A DNA stretch of 50,660 bases, taken from positions 1 to 50,660 of the forward strand of contig NZ_JANGEY010000018.1 in assembly GCF_024451105.1 (NCBI RefSeq). Direction: 5' to 3'. The translations under genes and the position numbers were made by a program. Each line of letters opens with the position of its first letter. Positions within the stretch are counted from its first letter, which is position 1. This DNA is from Stutzerimonas stutzeri. Lineage in GTDB: Bacteria > Pseudomonadota > Gammaproteobacteria > Pseudomonadales > Pseudomonadaceae. This document shows, piece by piece, positions 1 to 8,430 of this stretch. Below the pieces are notes generated by a model. It was not told the DNA's origin. It was given only the letters and a program-made list of their open reading frames with translations, and did no database searches.

Positions 1-66
1 CAGCTTGAGGGGCTGCAATCGCTCAGTGACAATCAATCTGCTCGGCTGTCCGCTGTGATCAGCTGA
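1..66 (+). CDS. Possible 3' end of a gene entering from the left edge
   Basis: Frame 1 is open from the first base to a TGA at 64-66 and would encode about 21 residues ending in SARLSAVIS. The other plus frames carry stops here. The fragment is too short to assign to a family and could be chance. It does not look like the end of Cas6f, the cas gene most often found next to a type I-F array, but so few residues cannot exclude it. Confidence 0.25.
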   Translation, partial: QLEGLQSLSDNQSARLSAVIS

Positions 67-126
67 GTCCCCCGCAGACTCGACTGCTAGCGCCACGGGC
101 AGTTACACCACTTCCTGGGACACAAT
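67..126 (+). promoter_or_regulatory. Putative CRISPR leader side (weak)
   Basis: These 60 bases lie upstream of the first repeat in the orientation inferred for crRNA transcription. They are not AT-rich and show no clear promoter, unlike a typical leader. The leader may be degenerate, or the adaptation end of the array may have been lost. Confidence 0.25.
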
Positions 127-1420
127 CTTCACTGGCCGGACAGGCAGCTCAGAAAATAAAGAAAAAGCCATCACCAATAGAGCCAGAGTTCACTGCCGGA
201 CAGGCAGCTCAGAAAGGAACCAGAGTCGCCACCGGTGCCACCTGTATGTTCACTGCCGGACAGGCAGCTCAGAAATTATCGACAAGCGTTCTAACGCGGT
301 CGTCTATGTTCACTGCCGGACAGGCAGCTCAGAAAGCAGCCCGCGCGGAGGCCGCGGCGACCAGCTGGTTCACTGCCGGACAGGCAGCTCAGAAACAACT
401 GCAACACCATAACAGCACCAAAACGGCGTTCACTGCCGGACAGGCAGCTCAGAAACTGACGGACAAGCTCAAGGAGGCGCTGACGCCGTTCACTGCCGGA
501 CAGGCAGCTCAGAAACTTGAGAGCATGACGAGCAAAGGGATGCTCTAGGTTCACTGCCGGACAGGCAGCTCAGAAAAGGATCGCCCTGTTCCACCACTGC
601 CAGCCGTTGTTCACTGCCGGACAGGCAGCTCAGAAAAAGCATGCGGCGGACATAGGTTAGGCCTCGAGGTTCACTGCCGGACAGGCAGCTCAGAAAATGA
701 GCGATCAGGCGCTGGGCTACTTCCGCCCGTTCACTGCCGGACAGGCAGCTCAGAAAATGAGCGATCAGGCGCTGGGCTACTTCCGCCCGTTCACTGCCGG
801 ACAGGCAGCTCAGAAAGGGCGCCGGAGAGGCTGCAGGCGGGCATGCTGGTTCACTGCCGGACAGGCAGCTCAGAAAGCCGACCAGGGCGTCGATCTGCTC
901 GATGCTCAGTTCTCAGTTCACTGCCGGACAGGCAGCTCAGAAATGCACGGGCGCTCGGTCGGCGGCTGGATCTACGTTCACTGCCGGACAGGCAGCTCAG
1001 AAATGCACAGACACCGGTATGACCAGCTCCCTGCCGTTCACTGCCGGACAGGCAGCTCAGAAATGACGCGAAGCCGGGCAGATCGCCCTGCGGCGGTTCA
1101 CTGCCGGACAGGCAGCTCAGAAAGACCCAGCTCGGCGGGCGCTCCAGCTCGCCGGGTTCACTGCCGGACAGGCAGCTCAGAAATCGAGGGTGGCGTCTTG
1201 GATCGTGCTATGGGTGTTCACTGCCGGACAGGCAGCTCAGAAAATGCAGGCGCATCCTCGGGGACGCCCTCCCCTGTTCACTGCCGGACAGGCAGCTCAG
1301 AAAATTTGCGCCATGAACATGGCCTGCTTCTGCGGGTTCACTGCCGGACAGGCAGCCCATAAAGCCAGAGTAGCGAGGCCCTGTAGCACAGGGTTCACTG
1401 CCGCATAGGTAGTTCAGAAA
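127..1420 (+). CRISPR. Type I-F-like CRISPR array, 22 repeats and 21 spacers
   Basis: The 28-bp repeat starts GTTCACTGCCGGACAGGCAG and ends CTCAGAAA. Nineteen copies are identical, starting at 188, 248, 308, 368, 428, 488, 549, 609, 669, 729, 789, 849, 916, 976, 1036, 1096, 1156, 1216 and 1276. Degenerate copies lie at 127-155 (first base changed, one G inserted), 1336-1363 and 1393-1420. Spacers are 32 nt except 516-548 (33), 877-915 (39) and 1364-1392 (29). The stem CTGCC/GGCAG with loop GGACA and the 8-nt handle CTCAGAAA match type I-F repeats processed by Cas6f (P. aeruginosa has loop GTATA and handle CTAAGAAA). This sets crRNA transcription as plus strand. Decay at the right end fits a trailer. 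No cas gene is visible in the window. Confidence 0.95.
697..788 (+). repeat. Duplicated spacer unit in the CRISPR array
   Basis: The spacer at 697-728 is identical to the one at 757-788, and the repeat between them is perfect. This is a clean tandem duplication of one 60-bp repeat-spacer unit, most simply made by recombination or slippage between repeats and not by two independent acquisitions. Confidence 0.93.
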
Positions 1421-1444
1421 CGCCCAGTGCCCGCCCTGTCGCGT

Positions 1445-1702
1445 TCATTCCGCGTCGCTCAACTGCTGTGCCGGCGCCTTGCCAACCCGCAATCCATTGA
1501 TCGACCTGATCAGCCGCTCGGCATTGGCTGGCGAGCGCAGCAGGTAGGCGGTTTCCTCCGGGGCGTTGTACTCGGCCAACGACATCACCACCACCGGTTC
1601 GCCTTGTTGTCGGGTGATCTGGATGGGCGTGCCGGCGCTGTTCACCTGGTCCATGAGTTTCCCCAGATGCCGGCGCGCCTTGGTGTAGCTGATCGTCTGC
1701 AT
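1445..1702 (-). CDS. YefM/Phd-family antitoxin, orphan
   Basis: The 85-residue protein begins MQTISYTKARRHLGKLMDQV and continues through GEPVVVMSLAEYNA, the N-terminal DNA-binding fold of YefM/Phd antitoxins. The C-terminal third (ETAYLLRSPANAERLIRSI) is the usual toxin-wrapping tail. A strong GAGGAGGGGG ribosome site precedes the start, 13 nt after the stop of the serine hydrolase gene, so the two may be co-transcribed. YefM normally represses its operon and neutralises a YoeB or RelE-type ribosome-dependent mRNase encoded just downstream. Here the downstream DNA is the decayed end of the CRISPR array, 24 bp away, and no toxin ORF is seen. It may be a solitary regulator, an anti-addiction gene or a remnant. 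Confidence 0.85.
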   Translation of the reverse strand: MQTISYTKARRHLGKLMDQVNSAGTPIQITRQQGEPVVVMSLAEYNAPEETAYLLRSPANAERLIRSINGLRVGKAPAQQLSDAE

Positions 1703-1715
1703 GGCCCCCTCCTCG

Positions 1716-2861
1716 CTACAAGCACTCCCCCACCACCCGCGCCAGCCTCTGCGCGCGCGGGTCCATCAGCACGTACGGCCCCAGGGTGTTGACCACGAAG
1801 CCGAACGCCAGGTCCCGCTCGGGGTCGGCGAAGCCGATCGAGCCACCGGCGCCGGGGTGGCCGAAGGCGTGGCGGCCGAGGCCGTAGGTGGCGTTGGGCA
1901 CCTCGGGCTGGTCGAGCATCAGGCCGAGGCCGAGGCGGGTGTGGGTCAGCAGGGTGCGGTCGTCGCCCAGGCTGTGCTCGCGGGTCATCTCGGCGAGCAG
2001 GGCGCTGTCGAGCAGGCTGCCGTCCAGCAGGCCGGCGTAGAAGCCGGCCAGGCTGCGCGCGTTGCCGTGGCCGTTGGCCGCCGGCTGGGCCATGCGCCGC
2101 CACTCCGGCTTGTTGGTGCTGGTCATGATCGACGGCGGGTTGCTGAAGGCGCGGGTGGTCATGGCCTGCGGCTCGCGCAGCATGGCGTTGAGCACGCGCT
2201 GGGCGGCGGCGTCGCCGTGGCTGCCCTTGCCGCGGGAGATGTGGGCGACGCGGTGGAACTCGCTGTCGGGGAGGCCGATGTGGAAGTCGAGGCCCAGCGG
2301 CCGCGCGGTGCGCTCGACGATCACCGCGCCGGGATTGCGCCCGGTGGCGCGGCGGATCGGTTCGCCGAGCAGCCAGCCGTAGGTGATCGGCGCGTAGCCG
2401 TGGCCGTCGCCGGGCGTCCACCAGGGCGCTTCGGCGGCCAGCGCGGCGGTCATGGTGTCCCAGTCGTAGAGGGCTTCCGGCGGCAGCGGCTGGCGGAGCG
2501 CCGGCAGGCCGGCGCGGTGGCTGAGCAGCTGGCGCAGGGTGACGTGGGCCTTGCCGGCGGCGGCGAACTCGGGCCACAGGCGGGCGACCGGCGCGTCCAG
2601 CTCCAGCTTGCCCTCGCCCACCAGTTGCAACGCCGCGGCGGCGGTGAAGGCCTTGGTGCAGGAGTAGAGGTTGAGGATGGTGTCGGCATGCCAGGGCTGC
2701 TGGCCGTCCTTGTCGGCCATGCCGGCCCACAGGTCGAGCACGGTCTCGCCGCCGACCTGCACGCACAACGCGGCGCCGCGCTCCTGCGGGTCGGCGAACA
2801 GTTCGGCGAAGGCGTCCTTCACCGCCTCGAATTGCAGGTCGAAATAGCCCTGGATCTGCAC
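1716..2861 (-). CDS. Serine beta-lactamase-like hydrolase (class C/EstB family)
   Basis: This 381-residue protein has the penicillin-binding/beta-lactamase fold of family VIII esterases. The nucleophile motif SxxK is S67-C-T-K70, and the Tyr motif lies in GHGYAPITYGWL (residues 153-164; Y156 or Y161 is the likely base). GLGRHAFGHPGAGGS near residue 340 fits the third active-site motif of the family. No signal peptide is evident, so it is probably cytoplasmic. Members hydrolyse small esters or amides and are rarely real antibiotic-resistance enzymes; the substrate cannot be read from sequence. It lies upstream of the antitoxin gene on the same strand. The 241-bp spacer to mrpA is divergent and holds AT-rich promoter-like sequence near 2960-3000. 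Confidence 0.9.
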   Translation of the reverse strand: MQIQGYFDLQFEAVKDAFAELFADPQERGAALCVQVGGETVLDLWAGMADKDGQQPWHADTILNLYSCTKAFTAAAALQLVGEGKLELDAPVARLWPEFAAAGKAHVTLRQLLSHRAGLPALRQPLPPEALYDWDTMTAALAAEAPWWTPGDGHGYAPITYGWLLGEPIRRATGRNPGAVIVERTARPLGLDFHIGLPDSEFHRVAHISRGKGSHGDAAAQRVLNAMLREPQAMTTRAFSNPPSIMTSTNKPEWRRMAQPAANGHGNARSLAGFYAGLLDGSLLDSALLAEMTREHSLGDDRTLLTHTRLGLGLMLDQPEVPNATYGLGRHAFGHPGAGGSIGFADPERDLAFGFVVNTLGPYVLMDPRAQRLARVVGECL

Positions 2862-3102
2862 GTCTACATCCTTAGCAACAGTTTGAAGACTTCATGCTGC
2901 CACGCGGCGGGCCGCGCTGCAGCCGCCGATTGTGGGTGCCGCGCAACATTCTTAAACGCCTTTTCGCCTGACAGCGCAGATTTTTTTTGTTGAGTTATAA
3001 AAAGACTGTCGAGGCATTCGATACGAACCGGCAGGTGACGCTCCGCGATTGCCGAGCCGCACGACAGACAACGTCCTTCCGCTTTCGACCCGAGGAGCCG
3101 GC

Positions 3103-5814
3103 ATGCTGCATGCCCTGCTGCTGATCGCCCTGGCGGCGCTGATCGCCCCGCCGCTGACCCGCTGGCTGCACCGCAGCGCCGGCATCCTGCTGGCCCTGGC
3201 GCCGCTGGCGGTGTTCCTCTGGCTGCTGCTGCAGATGCCGGCGGTGGCCGACGGCCAGGTGCTGAGCGCCTCGCTGGCCTGGGTGCCGACCCTCGGCATC
3301 GGCCTGAACCTGCGCCTGGATGGCCTGGCGCTGCTGTTCGGCCTGCTGGTCAGCGGCATCGGCACCCTGGTGGTGCTGTACGCCGGCGCCTACCTGCACG
3401 ACCACCCGCAGCTCGGCCGCTTCCACGCCTACCTGCTGATCTTCATGCTGGCGATGCTCGGCCTGGTGCTGTCCGACGACCTGATCGGGCTGTTCGTGTT
3501 CTGGGAGCTGACCAGCGTGGCGTCGTACCTGCTGATCAGCTTCCTGCACTGCCAGAGCGAGGCGCGCCGCGCCGCGCTGCAGGCGCTGCTGATCACCGGC
3601 GGTGGCGGCCTGGCGCTGCTCGCCGGGCTGATCCTACTCGGCACGGCCGGCGGCAGCTGGCAGATCTCCGCCCTCGACGCCGCCCAGGTGCAGGCCCATG
3701 CGCTGTTCCCGGCGATCCTGCTGCTGGTGCTGCTCGGCTGCTTCACCAAGTCGGCGCAGGTGCCCTTCCACCTCTGGCTGCCCAACGCGATGGCCGCGCC
3801 GACCCCGGTGTCGGCCTATCTGCACTCGGCGACCATGGTCAAGGCCGGGGTGTTCCTGCTCGCCCGTCTCAACCCGACCCTCGGCGGCTCGCTGGGCTGG
3901 AGCAGCATCCTGATCACCTTCGGTGCGGTCACCGCGGTGCTGGGGGCGCTGCTGGCGATCCGCCAGACCGACCTCAAGCGCCTCTTGGCCTACACCACGG
4001 TGGCGGTGCTCGGCCAGCTGACCATGCTGATCGGCAGCAACACGCCCTACGGCCTGCAGGCCTTCGTGCTCTACCTGGTCGCCCATTCGCTGTACAAGGG
4101 CGCGCTGTTCATGGCGGTCGGCGCCATCGACCACTCCACCGGCACCCGCGACCACCGGCTGCTCGGCGGGCTGTGGCGCTATATGCCGCTGACCGGCGCG
4201 GCGGTGGCCCTGGCGGCGTTCTCCAATGCCGGCCTGCCGCCGTTCTTCGGCTTCATCGCCAAGGAGTTCAAGTACAGCGGGCTGATCGAGCTGGGCTGGA
4301 TCGGCTGGGCGGTTACTGGCGTGATGGTGGTCACCAACGCGCTGCTGTTCGCCGCCGCCGGCCTGGTGTTCGTCAAGACCTTCCTCGGCGCGCGCGGCAA
4401 CTACCCGCGCGAGCCCCACGAGGTCGGCGCGCCGATGTGGCTGGGGCCGCTGCTGCTGGCGCTCGGCGGCTTCCTGCTCGGCGCCTGGAACAGCTGGCCG
4501 GAGACCTGGCTGGTGAACACCGCGGTGCAGAACATCGCCACCGGCCCGGTGCAGGTCCACCTCTACCTGTGGGGCGGCGTCACCCCGGCGCTGATCGCCA
4601 GCCTGCTGACGGTGTCGCTGGGGGTGTTCTTCTACCTGCGCCGCGACCTGCTGATGGCGCTGCTGCGCCCGCTGCAGTGGCTGTGGGACTTCAGCGGCGA
4701 CCTGCTCTGGGACCGCCTGCTCAAGCGCGTGTTCGCCATCGCCGCGCTGGCCGCCGGCGCCTTCCAGCACGGCTCGCTGCGCCAGCACCTGGGCCTGATG
4801 GCCCTGGCGATCAGCGTGCTGCTGTTCGTCGGCATGGCCTGGCTGGACTGGCCGCTGCCGGCCTTCGACCTGCACCAGGCGCCGCTGGTGGCGCTGGCCG
4901 GCGCGGCGCTGGCGCTGCTCGGCGCGGGCGCCGCAGCCGGGCTGGGCGGGCGCCTGACCCTGGTGGCGGCGCTCGGCGTCAGCGGCCTGGGCCTGACCCT
5001 GCTGTTCTTCGCCGCCCAGGCGCCGGACGTGGCGATGACCATGCTGATGGTCGAGAGCCTCAGCGTGGTGCTGCTGGCGCTGATCTACCGGCGTCTGCCG
5101 CCGCTGCGCCAGGACGCCCAGCGCTGGCCGCGGCTGCGCCTGCTGGTGGCGCTGGGCTTCGGCGTGGCGCTCGGCGGCGCGCTGCTGGTGGCGGTGTCGG
5201 CGCCGCTGCCCGGCCCGCTGGCCGACTGGTACCTGGCCAACAGCTACCCCCAGGGCCACGGCGCCAACGTGGTCAACGTGATCCTCGTCGACTTCCGCGC
5301 CTTCGACACCCTCGGCGAGATCCTCGTGGTCGGCCTGGCGACCATCGCCGCCGCCAGCCTGCTCGGCGCGGCGCGCAGCGGCAGCGGCCGGGTGCGCAGC
5401 GACGACGCCTTCGCCTCGCCGCTGCTGCGCCAGGGCCTCAAGCCGATGATCTGGCTGCTGTTCGGCGCCTCGCTGCTGCTGCTCTGGCGCGGCCACAACC
5501 TGCCCGGCGGCGGCTTCATCGGCGGCCTGGCGGCGGCGGCCGGCGGCGTGCTGCTGGTGCTCAGCCAGGGCGCCGGGGCCTGCACCCGCCTGCTGCGCTG
5601 CCGGCCGCGCGCGCTGCTCGGCGCCGGCCTCGGCCTGGCGGTGCTGGCCGCCTGCCTGGGGCTGGTCGGCGGCGGCGAATTCTTCACCGCCCGCTGGAGC
5701 TTCCCCGGCGGGCTGCCCCTGGGTACGCCGCTGCTGTTCGATGTCGGCGTGTTCCTTACCGTGTTCGGCGGGGTGATGCACCTCTTCGAACGCCTGGCTC
5801 TGGAGGAGTCCTGA
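3103..5814 (+). CDS. mrpA: Na+/H+ antiporter subunit A with fused subunit B (MrpAB/ShaAB)
   Basis: The largest subunit of the Mrp complex, an inner-membrane multi-subunit cation/proton antiporter for Na+ and pH homeostasis. The ATG at 3103 follows GAGGAG at 3092-3097 and begins with a hydrophobic helix; an in-frame ATG at 3049 lacks these features. The protein has 903 residues. The N-terminal two thirds is the NuoL-like proton-translocating module, with the conserved glutamate in FWELTS (E135) and lysine in FTKSAQ (K216). From about residue 775 it continues into an MnhB-like domain (LWRGHNLPGGGFIGGL), so A and B are one polypeptide, as in group 2 Pha/Sha operons of Pseudomonas and rhizobia. 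The stop is one base from mrpC. Confidence 0.96.
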   Translation: MLHALLLIALAALIAPPLTRWLHRSAGILLALAPLAVFLWLLLQMPAVADGQVLSASLAWVPTLGIGLNLRLDGLALLFGLLVSGIGTLVVLYAGAYLHDHPQLGRFHAYLLIFMLAMLGLVLSDDLIGLFVFWELTSVASYLLISFLHCQSEARRAALQALLITGGGGLALLAGLILLGTAGGSWQISALDAAQVQAHALFPAILLLVLLGCFTKSAQVPFHLWLPNAMAAPTPVSAYLHSATMVKAGVFLLARLNPTLGGSLGWSSILITFGAVTAVLGALLAIRQTDLKRLLAYTTVAVLGQLTMLIGSNTPYGLQAFVLYLVAHSLYKGALFMAVGAIDHSTGTRDHRLLGGLWRYMPLTGAAVALAAFSNAGLPPFFGFIAKEFKYSGLIELGWIGWAVTGVMVVTNALLFAAAGLVFVKTFLGARGNYPREPHEVGAPMWLGPLLLALGGFLLGAWNSWPETWLVNTAVQNIATGPVQVHLYLWGGVTPALIASLLTVSLGVFFYLRRDLLMALLRPLQWLWDFSGDLLWDRLLKRVFAIAALAAGAFQHGSLRQHLGLMALAISVLLFVGMAWLDWPLPAFDLHQAPLVALAGAALALLGAGAAAGLGGRLTLVAALGVSGLGLTLLFFAAQAPDVAMTMLMVESLSVVLLALIYRRLPPLRQDAQRWPRLRLLVALGFGVALGGALLVAVSAPLPGPLADWYLANSYPQGHGANVVNVILVDFRAFDTLGEILVVGLATIAAASLLGAARSGSGRVRSDDAFASPLLRQGLKPMIWLLFGASLLLLWRGHNLPGGGFIGGLAAAAGGVLLVLSQGAGACTRLLRCRPRALLGAGLGLAVLAACLGLVGGGEFFTARWSFPGGLPLGTPLLFDVGVFLTVFGGVMHLFERLALEES

Positions 5815-5815
5815 G

Positions 5816-6208
5816 ATGATCTGGCTGACGGCCCTGACCGTGGGCGGCCTGGCGGCCATCGGTCTGTGGATGCTGCTCGACGGCAGCCTCAAGCGCGTGG
5901 TGCTGGGCGTTGCGGTGCTCGGCAATGCGATCAACCTGGCGGTGCTCGCCGCCGGACGCCTGGGCGCCGACGCGCCGGCCTTCGCGCCGGGCGGGGCGGT
6001 GGCCGCCGGCGCGGCCAATCCGCTGCCGCAGGCGCTGGTGCTGACCGCCATCGTCATCGGCTTCGCGCTGTTCGCCTTCGCCCTGGCGGTGCTCAAGCGC
6101 AGCCGCGAGCTGCACGGCGAGCAGGAGATCGACCGCATCAGCGCGGTCACCGAGGAGCCGGCGCCGGACCTGCGCCTCGGCCCGGCCGCTGAGGAGCGCA
6201 CGCCATGA
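5816..6208 (+). CDS. mrpC: Na+/H+ antiporter subunit C (MrpC)
   Basis: A 130-residue NuoK-like membrane subunit with three hydrophobic segments (VGGLAAIGLWMLLDG, VVLGVAVLGNAINLAVLAAG, LPQALVLTAIVIGFALFAFA) and a charged C-terminal tail. The GNAINL and LPQALVLTAIVIGFA motifs are typical of MrpC. It starts one base after the mrpA stop with the ribosome site inside the mrpA end, and its stop overlaps mrpD by ATGA, so translation is probably coupled. In the complex it sits between the A and D modules. Confidence 0.95.
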   Translation: MIWLTALTVGGLAAIGLWMLLDGSLKRVVLGVAVLGNAINLAVLAAGRLGADAPAFAPGGAVAAGAANPLPQALVLTAIVIGFALFAFALAVLKRSRELHGEQEIDRISAVTEEPAPDLRLGPAAEERTP

Positions 6209-7689
6209 CCCAGCTGCTGGTCGTCGCACCGCTGCTGGTGCCGCTGCTCACCCTGATCGCCTGCATCCTGCTGCGTGGGCGCGGCGCCTGGGTGGTGCGG
6301 GTCAGCCTGCTCGGCGCCGCTACGCTGCTCGGCGTCGGCGTGGCGCTGGTCTGGCAGGCCGCCCAGGGCCAGGTGCTGGTCGCCGAGCTGGGCGGCTGGC
6401 AGGCGCCCTACGGCATCAGCCTGGTGATCGACCGCCTGGCCGCGGCGCTGATCGCGATCAGCGCGCTGATCGGCCTGGCGACCCTGGTCTACGGCCTCAC
6501 CCATCAGGGCCACGGGCGCATGGAGCGGCACTTCCACCTGTTCGTGCACGGCCTGATGGCCGGCATCTGCGGGGCCTTCTCCACCGCCGACCTGTTCAAC
6601 CTGTACGTCTGGTTCGAGGTGCTGCTGATCGCCTCGTTCGCCCTGCTGGCGCTCGGTGGCGGGCCGCGCCGGCTGGCCGGCACCCTGACCTACGTGGTGC
6701 TCAACCTGCTCGCCACCCTGCTGTTCCTCTACTCGGCCGGGCTGCTCTACGGCAGCGCCGGCACCCTGAACATGGGCGAGCTGGCTGCGCTGTTCCGCAG
6801 CGGCACGGCGCCGGGCGGCGCGGAGATGGCGATCGTCGCCATGCTGCTGGCCTTCGCCATCAAGGCCGCGCTGTTCCCGGTGTTCGGCTGGCTGCCGGCC
6901 ACCTACCACGTGGCCTGGACGCCGATCTCGGCGCTGTTTGCCGGCCTGCTGACCAAGGTCGGCGTGTACGCGCTGATCCGCGTGGTCACCCTGCTCTGGC
7001 CGGAGCCGGCGGCGCTGCACCAGGGCCTTTTGTGGATCGCCTGCGCGACCATGCTGGTCGGCGTGCTCGGCGCGGCGGCGCAGACCGAGGTGCGGCGCAT
7101 CCTGTCCTTCCACATCGTCAGCCAGGTCGGCTACATGGTCCTCGGCCTGGCGCTGGGCACGCCGCTGGCGCTGGCCGGCGCGGTGTTCTACCTGATCCAC
7201 CACATCGTGGTGAAGGCCAACCTGTTCTTCGTCGGCGGCATCGCCGCGCTGCTCTGCGGTTCGGAACGGCTGCCGGCGATGGGCGGGCTGTATGCGCGGG
7301 CGCCGTGGCTGGCGCTGCTGTTCGCCGTGCCGGCGCTGTCGCTGGCCGGCATCCCGCCGCTGTCGGGGTTCTGGGCCAAGTTCGTGGTGGTCAAGGCCAG
7401 CCTCGACGCCACCGCCTGGTGGGCGGCCGGCATCGCCCTGCTGACCGGGGTGTTCACCCTGCTGTCGATGAGCAAGATCTGGAACGAGGCGTTCCTCAAG
7501 CCGCATCCGCGCGGCGAGGCGGCGATCGGCGGCGGCTCGCTGCGCCTGGCCGGCGCCACCGTGGCGGTGCTGGCGGCGGTCACCGTGCTGATCGGCGTGC
7601 TCGCCGGGCCGGTGATGCAGTACGCCGAGGCGGCGGCCGGCCAGTTGCTCGAACCGCACGCCTACCTGCAACTGGTCGCGCCGCGCTGA
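6205..7689 (+). CDS. mrpD: Na+/H+ antiporter subunit D (MrpD)
   Basis: A 494-residue NuoM/N-like proton channel subunit. It carries the Proton_antipo_M signature: a helix with a conserved glutamate in LYVWFEVLLIASFALLALGG, a lysine in AFAIKAALFPVFGWLPATY, and later LLTKVGVYALIRV and IHHIVVKANLFFVGG. About 14 hydrophobic helices are evident. It overlaps mrpC by 4 bases and is followed after 10 bases by mrpE. With MrpA it forms the antiporter-like core of the complex. Confidence 0.96.
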   Translation: MTQLLVVAPLLVPLLTLIACILLRGRGAWVVRVSLLGAATLLGVGVALVWQAAQGQVLVAELGGWQAPYGISLVIDRLAAALIAISALIGLATLVYGLTHQGHGRMERHFHLFVHGLMAGICGAFSTADLFNLYVWFEVLLIASFALLALGGGPRRLAGTLTYVVLNLLATLLFLYSAGLLYGSAGTLNMGELAALFRSGTAPGGAEMAIVAMLLAFAIKAALFPVFGWLPATYHVAWTPISALFAGLLTKVGVYALIRVVTLLWPEPAALHQGLLWIACATMLVGVLGAAAQTEVRRILSFHIVSQVGYMVLGLALGTPLALAGAVFYLIHHIVVKANLFFVGGIAALLCGSERLPAMGGLYARAPWLALLFAVPALSLAGIPPLSGFWAKFVVVKASLDATAWWAAGIALLTGVFTLLSMSKIWNEAFLKPHPRGEAAIGGGSLRLAGATVAVLAAVTVLIGVLAGPVMQYAEAAAGQLLEPHAYLQLVAPR

Positions 7690-7699
7690 GGAGATCGCC

Positions 7700-8140
7700 A
7701 TGTTCCTGTCCATCCTGAGCGCCCTGCTCGCCGCCTACCTCGCCGCCCGCCTGCTCGGCCTGGCCGTCGCGCCGCTGCGCCGTGCCTGCCGGCGCCTGGA
7801 GCTGGCGCTGGGCTTCTGGTCCTGGTACCTGCTGCAGGTGCAGCGCGCCAGCCTGCAGGTGGCCCTGCAGGCGCTCGGCCGCCCGGTGCGGGTCGAGCCG
7901 GCGATCGTCGCGGTGAGCCTGATCGACGACGACGAGCGGATCGGTTCGCTGATCGCCGCGCTGCTGACCCTGACGCCCGGCAGCCTGGCCCTGGAGTACC
8001 GCCCCGGCCAGCGCCAGCTGTTCCTGCACATCCTCGATGCGCGCTCGGCGGCGGCGGTGCAGGCCGAGGTCGACGCGCTGCAGCATCGCCTGCTGCGCTG
8101 GCTGAAGCCGGCCAGCCTGACCGAAAGGAGCCTGCCATGA
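7700..8140 (+). CDS. mrpE: Na+/H+ antiporter subunit E (MrpE)
   Basis: A 146-residue membrane protein with N-terminal hydrophobic segments and a soluble C-terminal domain containing ALLTLTPGSLALEY, the segment best conserved in MrpE proteins. A GAGGAG site precedes the ATG at 7700. The stop overlaps mrpF by ATGA. MrpE is needed for assembly and full activity but has no counterpart in respiratory complex I. Confidence 0.93.
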   Translation: MFLSILSALLAAYLAARLLGLAVAPLRRACRRLELALGFWSWYLLQVQRASLQVALQALGRPVRVEPAIVAVSLIDDDERIGSLIAALLTLTPGSLALEYRPGQRQLFLHILDARSAAAVQAEVDALQHRLLRWLKPASLTERSLP

Positions 8141-8430
8141 CCCTGCACCTTGCCGGCGGCCTGCCGCTGCTGTTTGGCGTCGCCGCCCTGCTGGCGGTGA
8201 GCGCCGTGCTGATCCTGCTGCGCCTGTGGCACGGCCCGACCCAGGCCGACCGCGCGGTGGCGATCGACGCCTTCACCCTGCTCGGCGTGGCGCTGCTCAG
8301 CCTGCTCGCCCTGTGGCGTGCCGAGGCGGTGCTGCTCGACGTCGCCCTGCTGCTGGCGCTGATGTCGTTCATCGGCTCGGCGGCCTTCGCCCTGCTGTTT
8401 CGCAGCCACGACCGGGAGTCCGAGCCATGA
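8137..8430 (+). CDS. mrpF: Na+/H+ antiporter subunit F (MrpF)
   Basis: A 97-residue three-helix subunit. LRLWHGPTQADRAVAIDAFTLLGVALL matches the conserved RxxxGPxxxDRxxAxD core of MrpF, with the charged residues on the cytoplasmic side. It overlaps mrpE upstream and mrpG downstream by 4 bases each. Confidence 0.93.
   Translation: MTLHLAGGLPLLFGVAALLAVSAVLILLRLWHGPTQADRAVAIDAFTLLGVALLSLLALWRAEAVLLDVALLLALMSFIGSAAFALLFRSHDRESEP

Noticed and set aside
246-1408. ORFs over the CRISPR array with repeated FTAGQAAQK or VHCRTGSSE peptides
   Set aside because: They are translations of the CRISPR repeats; the period of 60 bp keeps the frame open. No gene.
3634-7713. 1359-codon minus-strand ORF opposite the mrp operon
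   Set aside because: Antisense shadow of high-GC genes: Gln/Arg/His/Ala-rich with no domain, while the plus strand has clear Mrp proteins.
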